Shown here: positions 10,259 through 23,767 of the stretch, one piece after another
How positions within the stretch are numbered: the first letter of the stretch is position 1
Layout of the letters: each line of letters begins with the position of its first letter
DNA from: Theristus sp. LFF4_11
Lineage: Eukaryota; Nematoda; Chromadorea; Monhysterida; Xyalidae
Direction: 5' to 3'
Assembly: GCA_030248135.1 (NCBI GenBank)
Contig: JASANC010003703.1
Coordinates: forward strand, 62,001-126,000
DNA: 64,000 nt
Notes under the pieces: generated by a model
Database searches by the model: none
Seen by the model: the letters and a program-made list of their open reading frames with translations, nothing else
What the model was told of the DNA's origin: nothing
Translations under genes and position numbers: made by a program

Positions 10259-13028
10259 GCGCTAAATCCATATACATTTTCTAACGGTTGAGGTAAAACG
10301 GCGTCTGAACTCCAGTATACACATACAGCATAATAGGCGAAAGTCTTCCTGCTGGCCAAAGCTGAAACGAAATAAACGGGCACCGGCACATGTGTACATA
10401 ACATGGGCAAGTCAGGCCATTGCGATCACGGTTACCAGCGCGTGGCCCTGTCCTGTCTGACTGCCTAAATGCAGAGAGCTCGAATAAGCTGAATGGGACG
10501 ATGCCACTGCGCGCGTGTGCATAGGCGGGTGCATGTATTGGCCACATATGTGCGCTCAAAGTGTATGTGTGCATTGGAACGGTGGGCGAAAAAGAATGAG
10601 TGCAAAGACGTTATGACGGTTTGGTTTTGTGTGCACACACACATGCGCAGTTGTGTATGAGCGCTGCGTGTACACATGCATGCCGCTCACACTTGTATGT
10701 ACATTCAGTCGTACGATTGGTTTTCAAATCGATAGTTCCTGAGAGACGAGCCACACGGGCTCCGCCGTCGTGTCCGCTCGGAGTGAGCGCCCAACCGCCA
10801 CGCGCTTCACACGAGTTTTCAGGGTGCGCTTTCCTCTCGTGCTTGTGTGTGTTCGCATTTTGGTCTCTGTCCCTGTTTCTGTCTCACGACCATATGTCTC
10901 TTCATGTGTATGTGTGTGTGTGTTTGCACTCATCGGCTGCCACGCATGCATCCAAATCGACAACCACGGCCCACACATGGAAATTCGGCCAAATGCACGC
11001 GAAAAAAACTGCAGCCAAGCTGGACATCTTTCTAAAACACGTTTGTGATACAGTCGCGGTCGCTTCAAAAGGTTTACTGTTGAAAAAAGTTTCGATATAG
11101 ACTATAGCGCAAATTGAACCAGGGTTTGGTCGGCGTTCAAAGGTGCTGCAGGGGGTATTTTATTTTGTGTGAGAACCACTGCACACGCACCTCACTGAGG
11201 CAAATTCATTCTTGAAATGCAAAAATAATCAATGAAGCTTGTTTTGAACCATTTTGAACAATGCCGCGTAGCCAACGCAACAGTTCAGACTATTTTTCAA
11301 TTAACCCTGTAATGTCCACATACAATAATGAAGTCGTGCATTCAGATTTATTTATTCATGTGTATTGTTTCAATGGGTTTCATCAGACCGATATGGGTAA
11401 TAAAAGTTTTACTGCCATGACCACTTTTGTTGTTTGTGCGGTGCTACATTAGACTCCGACTTTGCAAAAAAAACTTTTGAACTTTGTTGTTTTAGAAATG
11501 GTATTCACACCTCTCGCTGCTAAAAAAAGTATCATTGATTAGTTGCAACCAATACATCTAGGCATGAAAATTGAATAATATGACATTGGTGTGACCTTAA
11601 AAAATAAAAAAAGTGTCACCTAAAACAGCACAAGTGTTGTCAAACCAATCAATAGTGCAAACAAAATCTTGAGAATCACTAAGGCGTCAACAGTCTGCCC
11701 TCAGAGACGCAAGACACGCTCAAATAAGAGGTACAGACGTTTTTTTCAGAAAATCATCCCAGATATTATTCTGTGCAACATCCGGCACCATTGATTATGT
11801 TACATCACAGAAAACGTTACCGCTAAAAAGTTCCTACTAAATTAACGACACGTCTTATCAGACAGACGTGTTTACTAGTAACGCCGCTACTAACATTGAT
11901 TTCACGTGTTTCAAGAAGTTCAGTTGCAAACGTAGCAACATTTTTCTCAGTGGTTGTGTATTGAGCCAAGAGTGTTTGCGCAAATTGAGCCCACCAACGT
12001 TGTTATGGTTTGACTGTGATCACTAGCAGCCCACCACTTGACTGGAGTGACTCGATTTCCATTATTGTCGCGTGTTAAGGTTACTTATCACAAACAGCAA
12101 CACAACAACATCAACATAACACCAGTATCGTACTGACAACCACACACAGACACATACGAACGGATGTAAAATCGTATGTGATTATGCCTGTTATATTCAC
12201 TTATTCCATATGATTATGACGTATTATCATGACGTATTATTTCGTGCAGGTCGCGTGAGGTGCATTATGACATGTATATTCATGAGTTCACTCGCATAAA
12301 AAGTGCACGGGATAATGACGCGGGACACGCTGCATTGGACGCGCGCGTCATCCACAACACAATCCACTGTCCACTCCATACGCGCTTCCCGTAAATGTTC
12401 CACGATTTTTTTGCTGGTGCGTGCACAGGTGACTGAGCCAGTTCAATGCGTTGTCTACAACGTGTTGTTGCGTGCATGATGTTGCATCGATTGAGTTTTT
12501 ATGTTCAATTGTTGTAAGCTGAATCGTTTGTTAGTCGTGTTGTCCAGCACGGATAAAAACCTAACCCTTGTCTTTTTTTATCGGTTTTGACACACTCATA
12601 AGAGAATTATTTCAAAAAAGTCAAGTTTCACACTTTCTTTCGTTTGAAATCAACAGTGCTCGTGAACTTTTGCTCATCAAAAAAATTGACTACTTAACTC
12701 ACGCTCACATTACATTGTTAGAATTCGTGTCTCGTGTCAACGTTGTTTATTCGTGCGTCTGCCGCGTGACATCGCATGCGCTCGCGTGATGACCGACCAC
12801 TCACTATTATTCATTGCGCATCAAATTGCTGCTGATAATTGCAAGAAAGCTGTTTTTAAACACGGCCATAAAATCGATAGCTCAACAATTGACGTACAAT
12901 AGTAATGACGTGACTCAATCGAACACGCTCTGAACGAAAAAAAACGACTTGCTGCTTTTCAAAATAGCGAATTACCACTGGCGTACTACCGTCAAACATA
13001 CGACTGTTTGACATTTTTGTCAATAATA
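8865..13028. other. gene-poor intergenic region with simple repeats
   Basis: Between the divergently transcribed synaptotagmin and UGT genes, so both promoters should lie here. Many short CA/TG microsatellites and a long AAC tract are present. Open frames here are short, rich in Cys/Val/His from simple sequence, and lack recognisable domains or good splice boundaries. I support no gene in it. Confidence 0.55.
10165..10258. repeat. (AAC)n trinucleotide microsatellite
   Basis: About 30 copies of CAA/AAC interrupted by AGC near both ends. It is non-coding here, but the same trinucleotide is expanded inside two exons of the polo kinase gene (24276-24345 and about 36292-36325). Confidence 0.95.
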
Positions 13029-16000
13029 ATGGTCTCCTCTAGTCAACTGACAATGACGGCCGCTTTGTTCTGGGCAACGTTCGCATCGGCCGAAAAGAAT
13101 CCACACCTGAAACTGAACAAGGGATCTCGAATTTTAATGGTCACGAATCCGGTGGTCGCCAGTCACAATCGTTTGTTCCACCAGTTGGCCGAGCGATTAT
13201 TAGCAAAAAATTACACTGTGACTATACTCAAATGGGGTGCGACGGAGGCGACAAAACAGTTGCAGCCACCAAATGGCACAACTGTGCTTGAGTTTGTTGG
13301 CGATCAATTGAATTGGGTGGAAGAGACACTAGACTCGATACTGTGGAAGAAACAAGAACGGTAAGCAAGTGATTCGAATGTTGTTTTTAACCCACCATAT
13401 AAAATTTGACGGGAATTGCTTGCGTTGTGGAGTGGGAGTCAAACCTGAAACAGCAACCGCTTGCTTTAAACGTCGACGGAGGTTTGAGTACTGTAATCAA
13501 CAATCAGCAAAATCATCATTTTTCAACTTCGGCCCGTAGTCATGGGTAAATTGAGGAAAAAATAAACGTTGCACAAAACCATTTCAGGTACCTGGATTAC
13601 GTGCTGTTCATGGCATCCGGAGTGCTGCAGTCGCTCACGCCGTGTCAATCGTTCATTCGCGACACAAATCTACAGTCTGTCATTTTGCAACAAAACTTCA
13701 CTCTTGGCATCGTCGATCCGCACGCGTACCCGTGCGCATGGGCAATCATGAACTACCTGAACATTCCTTACGCCACGTTGGCGCCGAGTATACCCGTTTA
13801 TTACGTGGAAAAGGCCGCCGCCACACCGACACCGATCTCATATGCGCCTGCAATCAATGACGGTTCACAGGTGACAGTTAGAGAAGTGCCTGAAATGCTG
13901 ACTCTCTCCTTGCTCACTCTCACTTACTTTCAGAGCGGCATCAAATCGGAATCGTGATGATGTTCATAATGCACTCTAATTTCATTCAGGACAGAATGTC
14001 GTTCCTGCTGCGCGTCAAGAACCTGTTCGATCAGCTGTTGTTCAGCAGCAGCTCTTTCTGGACGCTCATTGAGGCACTGATCAGACAGTTCGTGCGCCAT
14101 CTGAACGACACCGCACATCGGCCGTTGATCGTGATGTTTCTCGCCGAAACACTTTTGGAATTCTCTCGACCGAGAACGTTGACCATGTTGAATGTCGGTT
14201 TGAGAAATCGAATCAGCAAACCGGTGCAAGATGTGCGGTGAAGATTTTTTTAAAGAAAGCAATTGACCCGTGCCTCCAGCTCGGATTAAAAACGGTACAA
14301 TGATTGTTAAAAATATTAACTGTTGATTTTCAACAGGTATTTAGACATAAGTGTTCCCGTTAACGTTTTGAGCAAAACTGTGGTGATTTTGCGTTCAGGC
14401 ACTGCAACCACTTTCATCTATTGTTTAAAAAGCAAGCTGTTTTGCTAAGTAAACTAGTTTTATTCAAAAAACGTGAACAGATAGACACACAATAAAAAAG
14501 CAAAAGCTGTTCCCATTACTGCTCACAAGAAGCTGTTTCCGTTACTGCTCGCAATCAAGCCGTTCTGCTTATTGCTTGTTACTGCTCATCTTTTACTGCT
14601 CAAAAGCAATCATACCCGTTAATTTAACTATGGATAAGCTTGTAAAACTAAATTTGTTGCATTAAAATGGTTTTATGAAAGAACTTTAATAAACAGACAA
14701 ACACCAAGAAAGAAAACCGTTCCTTTCACTGCTCAGCAGCAAGTCGTACCCGTTAAATAAAGGCTGGTTTTGTGTACAAACTTCGAACAGACAGACATGC
14801 CAAAACAAACTCATCCCGTTACAGCTCACAAGCAAGCTGTACCCGTTAATTAAAATTAATTTTAACAAAAAACTTGAACAGACAGACACACACTAAGAAA
14901 GCAAGGTATACCCGTAGCTGCTCAGCAGCAAGCTGTGCCCGTTAATTGAGCAACAGGTTTAATTTAAACGAATAAAGAGATAAAATTTATATCATCATGC
15001 CAATGTAGGATATTTTTCAAGGATCTTCTTGCCGACTTTCCACCGCGATTACGAAAGGATTCGCCGGTTGTGGTGTTCTCGCTGACAACGCTGGGTAAAC
15101 GGGAACGAATGCCAGTGGAAATGAAACTTGCGTTCAACGAAGCATTTTCCAGGTTTTATACAGTTTAGAAGCAACTTGAGAATGGCGTTTTTTTGTTTGT
15201 GTTAAAGGAAGAACCGTTAAACTCTATGACTTTGCTCAGGTTTCCCGATGTTCGTTTCATTTGGCGTACCAAATTTCCAACAGGAAATTGGTTAAACTTG
15301 GAAAACGTAAAATTTGTACAGTGGTTCAATCAAACGAACACATTCGGTAATATGAAATACAGGTCAGGTTTTTCAACAGTTCCAAGAAATGTTGTGCATC
15401 GACAAAACATTTTTTCGCCAGGCCAAAATCACACAAAGTTGCTCATTACGCACGGAGGAATTGCGAGCATATTAGAAGCAGTGCGTCATGGAGTCCCGAT
15501 GTTGAGTAAGTTGTGCCATACACAGGATTTTTGTGTCAAATAAAACTGAAATTAAAAAAATTGAAAATCTTGAAATCCAATACATGCACATGTGTCGATT
15601 TCATCTATCGATTTTTTTCACTGATTCAGCCATGCCACTTGGAGTCGATCATTATGGAAACGTTGCTCGTGTTGTAAACCGTGGTGTTGGCTTGCAAATC
15701 ACGAAACCACAGTTAACGGCTGACAAATTGGTGTCGATGTTGACGGAACTATTGAACAACTCAAGGTATGAAACATTTTTGACAACTTGAAACAGATATA
15801 ACGCATTTTCGTTGACATGCTAAAAATATGTTCGGCCTCGCGTCCCGTATCCTGTCACTCTTCATGTTCAAAAACAGAAACATTTAATTTACGAAAAAAT
15901 ATTTTATAAAAATACCGTACGTGCATTTTTATTTCATGTAACAAGACCAAAAACACCAAGACATCATATGAGATATGAAGAGGAACAGGACACTGGACAT

Positions 16001-16423
16001 TCTTTTCCAGCGTGAAAGGATCTGTACAGCATTGATTTTTTCAGGTTTACGTTAAAGGCGCACCGAATCATGCAAATGCAAGACGCCAAACAGTCGCAGT
16101 TGCTGGAGGACCCGCTGCTTTGGTACACTGAGTTCGCAGCTCGGCACGTGAACAAACTGAAGCGGATCAAAGCGAATGGCGAACTGATGTCTTCGATTGC
16201 ATACTTTCACTTCGATTTCATTAGTGCCGCACTATTAGCGATGTTGATTGCTGTGGTTTTTCTGCAATTTGCTGAACCGGAGAACGTTCAAAATGAGTGC
16301 ACCCCAGCGATTGTCAGTTTCAAGCAGTCCATGAAAAATGTCCATGAAAAACTCACATGTGATCTCAACGCAAACATTTTGATGCCGACTGATAATGGTC
16401 ATACTGCAGAGTGGACACTTTAG
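13029..16423 (+). CDS. UDP-glucuronosyltransferase (eight exons)
   Basis: Membrane enzyme of the endoplasmic reticulum that transfers a sugar from a UDP-sugar to small lipophilic molecules. Exons: 13029-13360, 13588-13870, 13990-14232, 15022-15152, 15240-15346, 15422-15505, 15630-15765, 16045-16423. Every junction keeps phase; total 564 aa. A signal peptide covers about residues 1-22. The sugar-donor signature includes ITHGG (374-378) followed by EAVRHGVPML, then PLGVDHYGN, where most family members have Asp-Gln rather than Asp-His. A transmembrane helix spans about 496-514. The C-terminal tail is about 50 residues, longer than usual, with no dilysine retrieval motif. The start is ATG 13029, directly before the hydrophobic leader. 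The end of exon 3 was chosen by phase: the later GT at 14238 would give a frame that stops in the next exon. Intron 3 carries a degenerate tandem repeat. Confidence 0.9.
14400..14960 (+). repeat. degenerate tandem repeat inside UGT intron 3
   Basis: About five to six diverged copies of a unit of roughly 110 bases, each containing variants of GAACAGACAGACACA, then an AAGAAAGCA-like stretch, ACTGCTCA(C/G)A and AGCTGTACCCGTTAA. Confidence 0.7.
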
Positions 16424-19400
16424 TGAGAGTTCTTTTGGGTGACATGTTGGTTTTTGTATCTTTGGTCTCTGTCATCTAGTCGGATACGATGCGAGAATTT
16501 TAAATAAATTTATTTGAAACGTGTCAGAAATTGGAGAAATTTCCTTCAAACTACACTTCAATCTTCAATCAAGATGCTTCAATCTATTCAGCACCGGAAG
16601 TACGTTGAAGTCCATGTATTATCCTTCTTATTAAACGTGACCCAATATGCGTTTGCACGAACAGATAGGGAAAATGTTTCATGGCTGCGAGGCAATTTGA
16701 AATCAGCAAAACTTAACGCATTCTGACGGCAGATTTGTGCAAGAAATTGAGGAAAAAAACAATCAGAATTTTTGCCACTTAGCAAATTTACTTTATTTCA
16801 TATTCGAATTACGTTAGGGCGCGAAACAGCTTTTCAAGCTGTGCGGCTTTTCCACGCATCATTCAACATTACTCCGCCTCCTTCACACGAAAAGATAATA
16901 CCCTACATTAGGAAAAAGCATTTCTATTTTGTTTACCGAAGAGAAAAGCTGTTGCCGGTTTCTGTGTGAGCCAAACATACCTAGAGCATACATGATTCCC
17001 ATGCACATGACCACCTGACGTTTGAAACAATTAGCCAAACAGGCCGAATGTTTTGAAGGTGTGCACACTGCGCACAGCGACTGCCTGTGGTCTCGGTACC
17101 AATAAACCGCAATTCAATTCCCCGCTGTTCACGCGCACGTGTAGGTAATCGCAGCATTGGATCTGTGCACAGATTCTGAGCACACTGTTGAAAGAGAAAA
17201 TCAGGATAGATGTCGGTTGTTTTGCAATGTCGAATAATAAAAATAAACGGCGGGGTCACTGTCACTGCCGTGCGCGCTCCAACCCCGCGGCCTAATGAAA
17301 AACCGGGGCTAAATGCCCGCAAAAACACCACCCCTTCACTTTTTATATCACAAGCAAAAATGTCCTGCACATGTGCATTGATAAAATCAGGGGATAAATT
17401 CCAAATAAAACATCATGATGGACAAACAATGTCCAACTCAGCAAAATACCAAAATATTCCACTGATCACAGCCTCAGCCGCAGGGTGGCGCTTGGTTTGG
17501 CTCGACCCATGAACGGGTAAAATAATGCAGTGAGGTGAATGCTATTTTTTGTTTTGTGAATGAATGGAAAACTGAAGAGAGTGATCTGTGAGTGGCCGAA
17601 GATCAACGTTGTAGCTATTTATTTATTTACCGCTCTCGTTCACTCAGTGTGTCCCATTGTGTTCTTCCGTTCGAGACGACCAAAAAATGCGCGAAATCAC
17701 ATTCGGATATACACACACGACCTTGCCATATCGTCGCTGAAAACATGTTCGCAATATCTGGATTTGCTGTTTTTGAGGTTGTCTAGACCAAAACCAAGCC
17801 GTTTTGCTATTTGACTATTTCTTTTTCACCGTTTCCACGGGCTCTCTGGTTGCGGTCGTAAAGAATCGTTGTTCGTTTGGCAAAACAACCAACAAGAAAA
17901 CGAACAGATACAGGCACACAAACACCTCAATTTTTACAGCGCCAATAAAAGTTCCACTCTGATACTTCTTGATTTGTGGGCTGGCCCCAGGAGCTGCTGT
18001 AACCATAATAACCAACAGTCCAGTTTTGTGCCTATGATTCATCGTTTTTGTGTTATTATTTTACCTTTTTCTTGTGTGTGCGCGCATTTTGTGATAGTAA
18101 AATGTTTACGCACACATTTGTCTCAGATGTCGCGCACACACATTTTTTTCGTTCAAAAATTGTGCTAACGTGTTTGTTGTCGGACGCTATGCGTCATCCG
18201 TGTGCAAAAAATAAAGAACGGATAAATTCATCGGCATTTTCACGCACACTTGTTTCTCAGATGATACAAAACTAATGTCGCGCGCGCCATTTATTTTTAA
18301 TAGTCCGTTATTCATTCATTCATATTTCCATTTTTTTGTTGCTCGCAGTATATCGACTCTGTTTCTCTCCCGATTAATTTTTGAATTACAAATCTGCAAC
18401 AACCAAAAAACTGTTGCGTGCAACGAGAAAATGGGTGATCGCCAAGTTTACCGTCTCCATCGGATGGTACAATCAATTGTCATCGTCGGTTTTCACTGTC
18501 ACACTGTCCCTACTGGGCTGCGCGTGCAGTTCTGTCATTTTCAATTTTTGTTGCCACCTGAGCTCAGCGTGCCGTACACATCTCCCATGTTGCCCCTCTA
18601 TAAAATACAGTTGCACTTTCAACGCACGCATTGGAAAATAGTTTTTTTTTATTCTTCTTCATATGCACATTGGTGATCATCAAACCTATAAACTGTAGTT
18701 TTACGGCGTAATAATCCGACTATAATCTAGAGACACACGAGATGTTCAAAAATAGCAACACGTTTCAGGATATTGCGGTTTTCTTCAATTACGAGCCTTA
18801 GCTGCATACTACTGGACTGGGTTTTCTGTTTGAGGGTTTTTATTGACTGGTCTACTTTTTGAAAACTGTGGTCTTTTTTTTTCAACGTTTGCTTAATTGG
18901 TATCGTATAATTAATCAATCAATCAATCAATCAATTTTATTTGTATGCCTCACGGCCAGTTCACATCAACACATTCACAAAACTTCCATTATGCAAAACA
19001 AACACAATTGATGTCACAAAAAAAACCTAAAGAAACACAAGATTATTGATGAACTTGGTGAATGCATGAATGAAAGCAAGCAAAAAGTCGATGCAAACGA
19101 ATGGGCAGATGACTGCCCGGGTATTCACACAAAGAAACAAAATCCACAAAATAAAACCAACCGTCGACAGTCAGAAACAATTGAATGTTAAAAAAAACGC
19201 GCAAACACAATTGAAGCTTGAGAGAAGAAATAAATAAAATAGCGCGATCACGAACCGACAACATCAGACAGCGCACAACGGCCACGATTGACATTCAGGC
19301 ACGATTAAATTAAGCAAGAGAAAGCAAAATAAACACGGCACAGTTGCTTTTCTTTTCTTCATCGCAGTTTTTCTCTCTTGTTTTTTTTCTCTTTTTTTTC

Positions 19401-20452
19401 TTTTTTTTCTTTTTTTTGTTTTTGTTTTTTTTGTTATTTTTTTGTTTATGGGCTTTTGTTTTTCCTGTGCCATCCCAAATACAGCTAACAGCAAGTGATG
19501 AGCAACAGCAAGCAAGTAACAGTGCTAGTTAACAAAAAGAACACCCTGAACACAAAAGCCACAAGAGCACACAGAAAAAACGCGAGATAAAAAGAGCTGT
19601 GACATGGACACACACTTGCACCAGATACAAGAAAAAAGAAAACAACACGAAACGTCGCACAAAAGAGCACATGTGATTCAAAACAAAAACGCAATCACAT
19701 TCAGTTGAACATGTTTCAAAACAAAACAAAACAAAACAAAGAGTGCTGGCGGCTGGGCGGACTCTCCTGTCTATTCCAATGCAGCAGAAAATTTACCAAA
19801 GACAAATGAATGAATTTTTTTATATTCCTGCACATTGACATCGTGCACCGTTCAAATGAACTGCTGTGCAATTCAAATTTACCGCCAAGTTGGTGTATTA
19901 TTAAGTTAGCTGAGCTTTAATCATCGAGTTGTTCCAATCCAATTCCAGTTTTTCTCTCTGTTATTTTTACAGTCAAGCGAAGTTCTTTTCTTTTGGTCAC
20001 TTTTTTGTTTTTTTCCATGAGCCACCCAATCTTTGGCTTCTCTCATCAGAATTTTTAGAATCTGAATTTCATAAATTTTCAGAAGAGAACAGCGGGTGTT
20101 CGGGTTGGGTGTCGTCCGTCTTCCTCCTCCACGCGATTCTTTCACTTCACCCGACCACCAACAACAACCTCGCCGTGGAGTGGACCATGGAAAACAGGAA
20201 GAGCGTTTTCATTTTGCTGTTTTGAAATTGAACTGCTGTCAACAAACTGCAATAAGCTGCAAAAGTCAATTTTCGGCAGATTATTTCTTCAGATTTCTTT
20301 ATTAATCACATAACCTTTGTTTTCGGGTGCTGCATTTCGTTTTTTGGATTCAGTTTATTTGATCGAACATAAAAGAAGGCGAGCCGAGCGAGGAACTTTG
20401 TGAGATACTGAAGATGAACGATTCGAATTTGACTTTCTCTCACAAAAAATAA
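16424..20452. other. intergenic region
   Basis: No exon with both recognisable protein similarity and good splice signals. Contains (AATC)n at about 18908-18934 and a long T-rich tract at about 19376-19450. Open frames of up to 133 codons look like chance given their composition. Confidence 0.45.
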
Positions 20453-20617
20453 ATGAGCCCCATTCCTCTCCAACAACAAAATGGCCCAACAGCGATGTTA
20501 GCGACGACGCCGCGAACGTCGAGCAATCTGCGTTTGTCGTCGCTTGGATCGAGCGAACAACTGACGACGACGTGCCGTGGTGCCTCCTCACTCGCTCAAT
20601 CTTCAATTCGATCCAAG
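20453..20617 (+). CDS. possible lone 5' coding exon (Ser/Thr-rich)
   Basis: ATG 20453 opens 55 codons ending exactly at AAG followed by GTGTGA, a usable donor in phase 0. Beyond the donor the frame meets a stop at once. The peptide is rich in Ser, Thr, Leu and Gln, with GC-ended codons like the true exons of this window and unlike the AT-rich flanks. A 12-codon upstream ORF ends just before the ATG. I could not find the next exon. It may be an alternative first exon of the polo kinase gene further along the same strand (24155 onward), or belong to an unrelated gene interrupted by the palindromic element. Function unknown. Confidence 0.3.
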
Positions 20618-21183
20618 GTGTGATTTTTTGGTCGTTTGTTTTCTTTGAATGTCAATTTTTGCTGCTCTGTTTGGTAAACTCTTCCAAACACTATTCGCAT
20701 GTGCTTCGCTATATTTTCTGTCTGTGAAACAAACTTTTCACAACAGTGCGAATTTTAAAGTTGACAGTTGTGAACAGCGACAACAGGTTTTCGATCGTGC
20801 TTTTTTGGTCTGTTTTTTCGAAAGTTTCGTATCGGTTCTTCTTGTTCTGCACACACCGACATACAACACCGCCATCGTGCCAGGCAGTGCGTGCGCATTG
20901 TGCACGTGCGTTTGCGCGAGAATGTAACGAGCTGCATTGGCCAAAAATAGTATTCTTCCATCGATATTCATTTAAAATCGGCGGGCGCCGTTCTTTTCCA
21001 CCTTTTTTGCGACCCGACCTCCCGTCCATTATTCGGCGCTGGCTTTTTACTTTTCACAGCTACTGTTGCCATAGCAAGCTGGTTTGCTTTTGTGTGAGTC
21101 TTTACTACAAAGTGGAAAGCGCCTTGCGCATGATCGTTTGAAATGAATGATCCTATCCGAGGCACTCCAGCCAGACGGCGACG
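20618..21183. other. intergenic or intronic spacer
   Basis: Between the possible exon and the large palindrome. The open frames on both strands are unconvincing; no domain recognised. Confidence 0.4.
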
Positions 21184-23767
21184 TTTAACACCGTTTGCAA
21201 ATAAGAGTGGGGGGGGGGTCTAGCGCTACATGGGAAAGTTTTTAAACCAAGGGTGCAGGGACATTCTACTAATCAAGGCGCTTCAGGTTTACCCCCTGAG
21301 TACCCCCTGATTATGCCTATAAAGGTTGTTTTTAGGGTGCGGAAGTTGAAAAACCCTCGATTTTTTGCGATTTTTCGCAGTGTACCTTTTTAGCCCTACC
21401 GTATCTCGTAGTTGCACAGTTTCTGGAACCTCACACAATATTCACGTGAAAGATCTTGCGGAGTTCTTTAAGGCCATGTATCAATGAGCCCTTGCAAGGG
21501 GGGCCCTGAGGCGCTACGACGCTAGGTAAAATTACTTCTTTTTAAAAATTACGCTGTTTTTTTAAAACATTTTTTTGAGCTCATAAACACAATTTTTCGA
21601 TTTTCATTTTTGGTTCTACAGGGGGGTTTTCGGGGTCGCTGAATTCGAATCTGATCTTAGATTTTTGCTCCGGGCATTTTTTTTGCCCTAAAATTAGGCA
21701 AAAACACATTTTTTGCGTTTTCCAGTGTTTTTTGGGTTTAATTTTTAATTTTAAGTGCGGATTTTTTTAACAAAGCTGTTTTACAACAGCCTTACAACCG
21801 CTGTATCGGAATCAGTTTTGATATTTTGCAACTGACCACTTGCCCACCCAAAAAATGGGTAAAAAGTTGATTTTTTTGCTTTTTGCACACGTTTTCGTTT
21901 CACAGTGAAAAAATCAAATTAGAAACAACTTGTAATTTTAATTTTTAATTCTACATGGAGGGTTTCTGGGTCGCTGAATTTGAATCTGACTTTAGATTTT
22001 TGTCCCGGGACTTTTTTTGCTCTAAAAGTTGGGCAAAAACACATTTTTATGCGTTTTCCAGTGGTTTTTTGTTTTAATTTTTAATTTTAAGTGCGGATTT
22101 TTTTAACAAAGCTGTTTTATAACAGCCATACAACCGCTGTATTTGAATCAGTTTTGATATTTTGCAACTGACCACTTGTCCATCTAAAAAATGGGTAAAA
22201 AGTTGATTTTTTTGCTTTTTGCACACGTTTTCGTTTCACAGTGAAAAAATCAAGTTAGAAACAACTTGTAATTTTAATTTTTAGTTCTCCAGGAGGGTTT
22301 TCAAGATTGCTGAATTTGAATCTGACCTTAGATTTTTGTCCCGGGCTTTTTTATTGCTCTAAAAATGGGGCAAAAACACATTTTTGTGCGTTTTCCAGTG
22401 GTTTTTTGTTTTAATTTTTAGTTTTAAATGTAGAGTTGATTAAAAACAGTTTCATAACAGCCTTACAGCGGTTCTAAGGTTGTTATGAAACTGTTTTTTA
22501 AACAACTCTACATTTAAAATTAAAAATTAAAACAAAAAACCACTGGAAAACGCATAAAAATGTGTTTTGCCCCATTTTTAAAGCAATAAAAATGCCCGGG
22601 GCAAAAATCTAAGGTCAGATTCAAATTCAGCGATCTTGAAAACCTCCCTGGAAATCTAAAAATTAAAATTACAAGTTGTTTCTAATTTGATTTTTTCATT
22701 GTGAAACGAAAACGTGTGCAAAAAGCAAAAAAATCAACTTTTTACCCATTTTTTAAGTGGACAAGTGGTCAGTTGCAAAATATCAAAACAGATTCAGATA
22801 CAGCGGTTGTATGGCTGTTATAAAACAGCTTTGTTAAAAACTCCGCATTTAAAATTAAAAATTAAACCAAAAAACCACTGGAAAACGCATAAAAATGTGT
22901 TTTTGCCCAACTTTTAGAGCAAAAAAAAGCCCGGGACAAAAATCTAAGGTCAGATTCAAATTCAGCGACCCAGAAACCCTCTATGTAGAACTAAAAATTA
23001 AAATTACAAGTTGTTTCTAACTTGATTTTTTTACTGTGATACGAAAACGTGTGCAAAAAGCAAAAAAAATCAACTTTTTACCCATTTTTTGGGTGGGCAA
23101 GTGGTCAGTTGCAAAATATCAAAACAGATTCAGATACAGCGGTTGTATGGCTGTTGTAAAACAGCTTTGTTAAAAAAAATCCGCACTTAAAATTAAAAAT
23201 TAAAACCAAAAAACACTGAAAACGCAAAAAATGTGTTTTTGCCCAATTTTAGGGCAAAAAAATGCCCGGGGCAAAAATCTAAGATTAGATTCGAATTCAG
23301 CGACCCCGAAAACTCCCTGTAGAACCAAAAATGAAAATCGAAAAATTGTGTTTATGAGCTCAAAAAAATGTTTCAAAAAAATAGCGTAATTTTTTAAAAA
23401 AAAAAGTAATTTTAACTAGCGTCGTAGCGCCTCAGGGACCCCCCTTGCAAGGGCTCATTGATACAGGGCCTTAAAGAACTCCGCAAGATCTTTCACGTGA
23501 ATACTGTGAGAGGTTCCAGAAACTGTGCAACTACGAGATACGGTAGGGCTAAAAAGGTACACTTTGCGAAAAATCGCAAAAAATCGAGGATTTTTCAACT
23601 TCCGCACCCTAAAAACGACCTTTATAGGCATAATCAGGGGGTACTCAGGGGGTAAACCTGAAGCGCCTTGATTAGTAGAATGTCCCTGCACCCTTGGTTT
23701 AAAAACTTTTCATGTATCACGGAATGTTCCTAGGGCCCCCCCACTCTTATTTGCAAACGGTGTTAAA
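21184..23767. mobile_element. 2.6-kb palindromic element flanked by TTAA
   Basis: Left half (21184 to about 22464) and right half (about 22476 to 23767) are inverted copies along their whole length, with only about 10 bases between them. Ends read TTTAACACCGTTTGCAAATA and its complement, so TTAA sits at both borders (21185-21188, 23763-23766). Each arm contains three direct copies of a unit of about 335 bases (marked by GCTGAATTTGAATCTGA at about 21638, 21973 and 22309, mirrored on the right). The arms differ by scattered substitutions and small indels. There is no coding capacity. TTAA borders fit a piggyBac-type target site; that is an inference, since the terminal sequence is not diagnostic. 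Confidence 0.9.

Noticed and set aside
10083..10277. PolyLeu, polyVal and polyAsn frames
   Set aside because: All are readings of one (AAC)n microsatellite with no adjoining coding sequence.
13400..13500. tRNA-like GGTTTGACTCCCAC on the minus strand in UGT intron 1
   Set aside because: A B-box-like match only; no complete cloverleaf could be drawn.
14233..14240. Later donor for UGT exon 3 (GT at 14238)
   Set aside because: Gives phase 2, which runs into a stop in exon 4; the donor at 14233 keeps the frame.
19264..19515. Lys-rich minus-strand frame
   Set aside because: Created by the T-rich tract at about 19376-19450.
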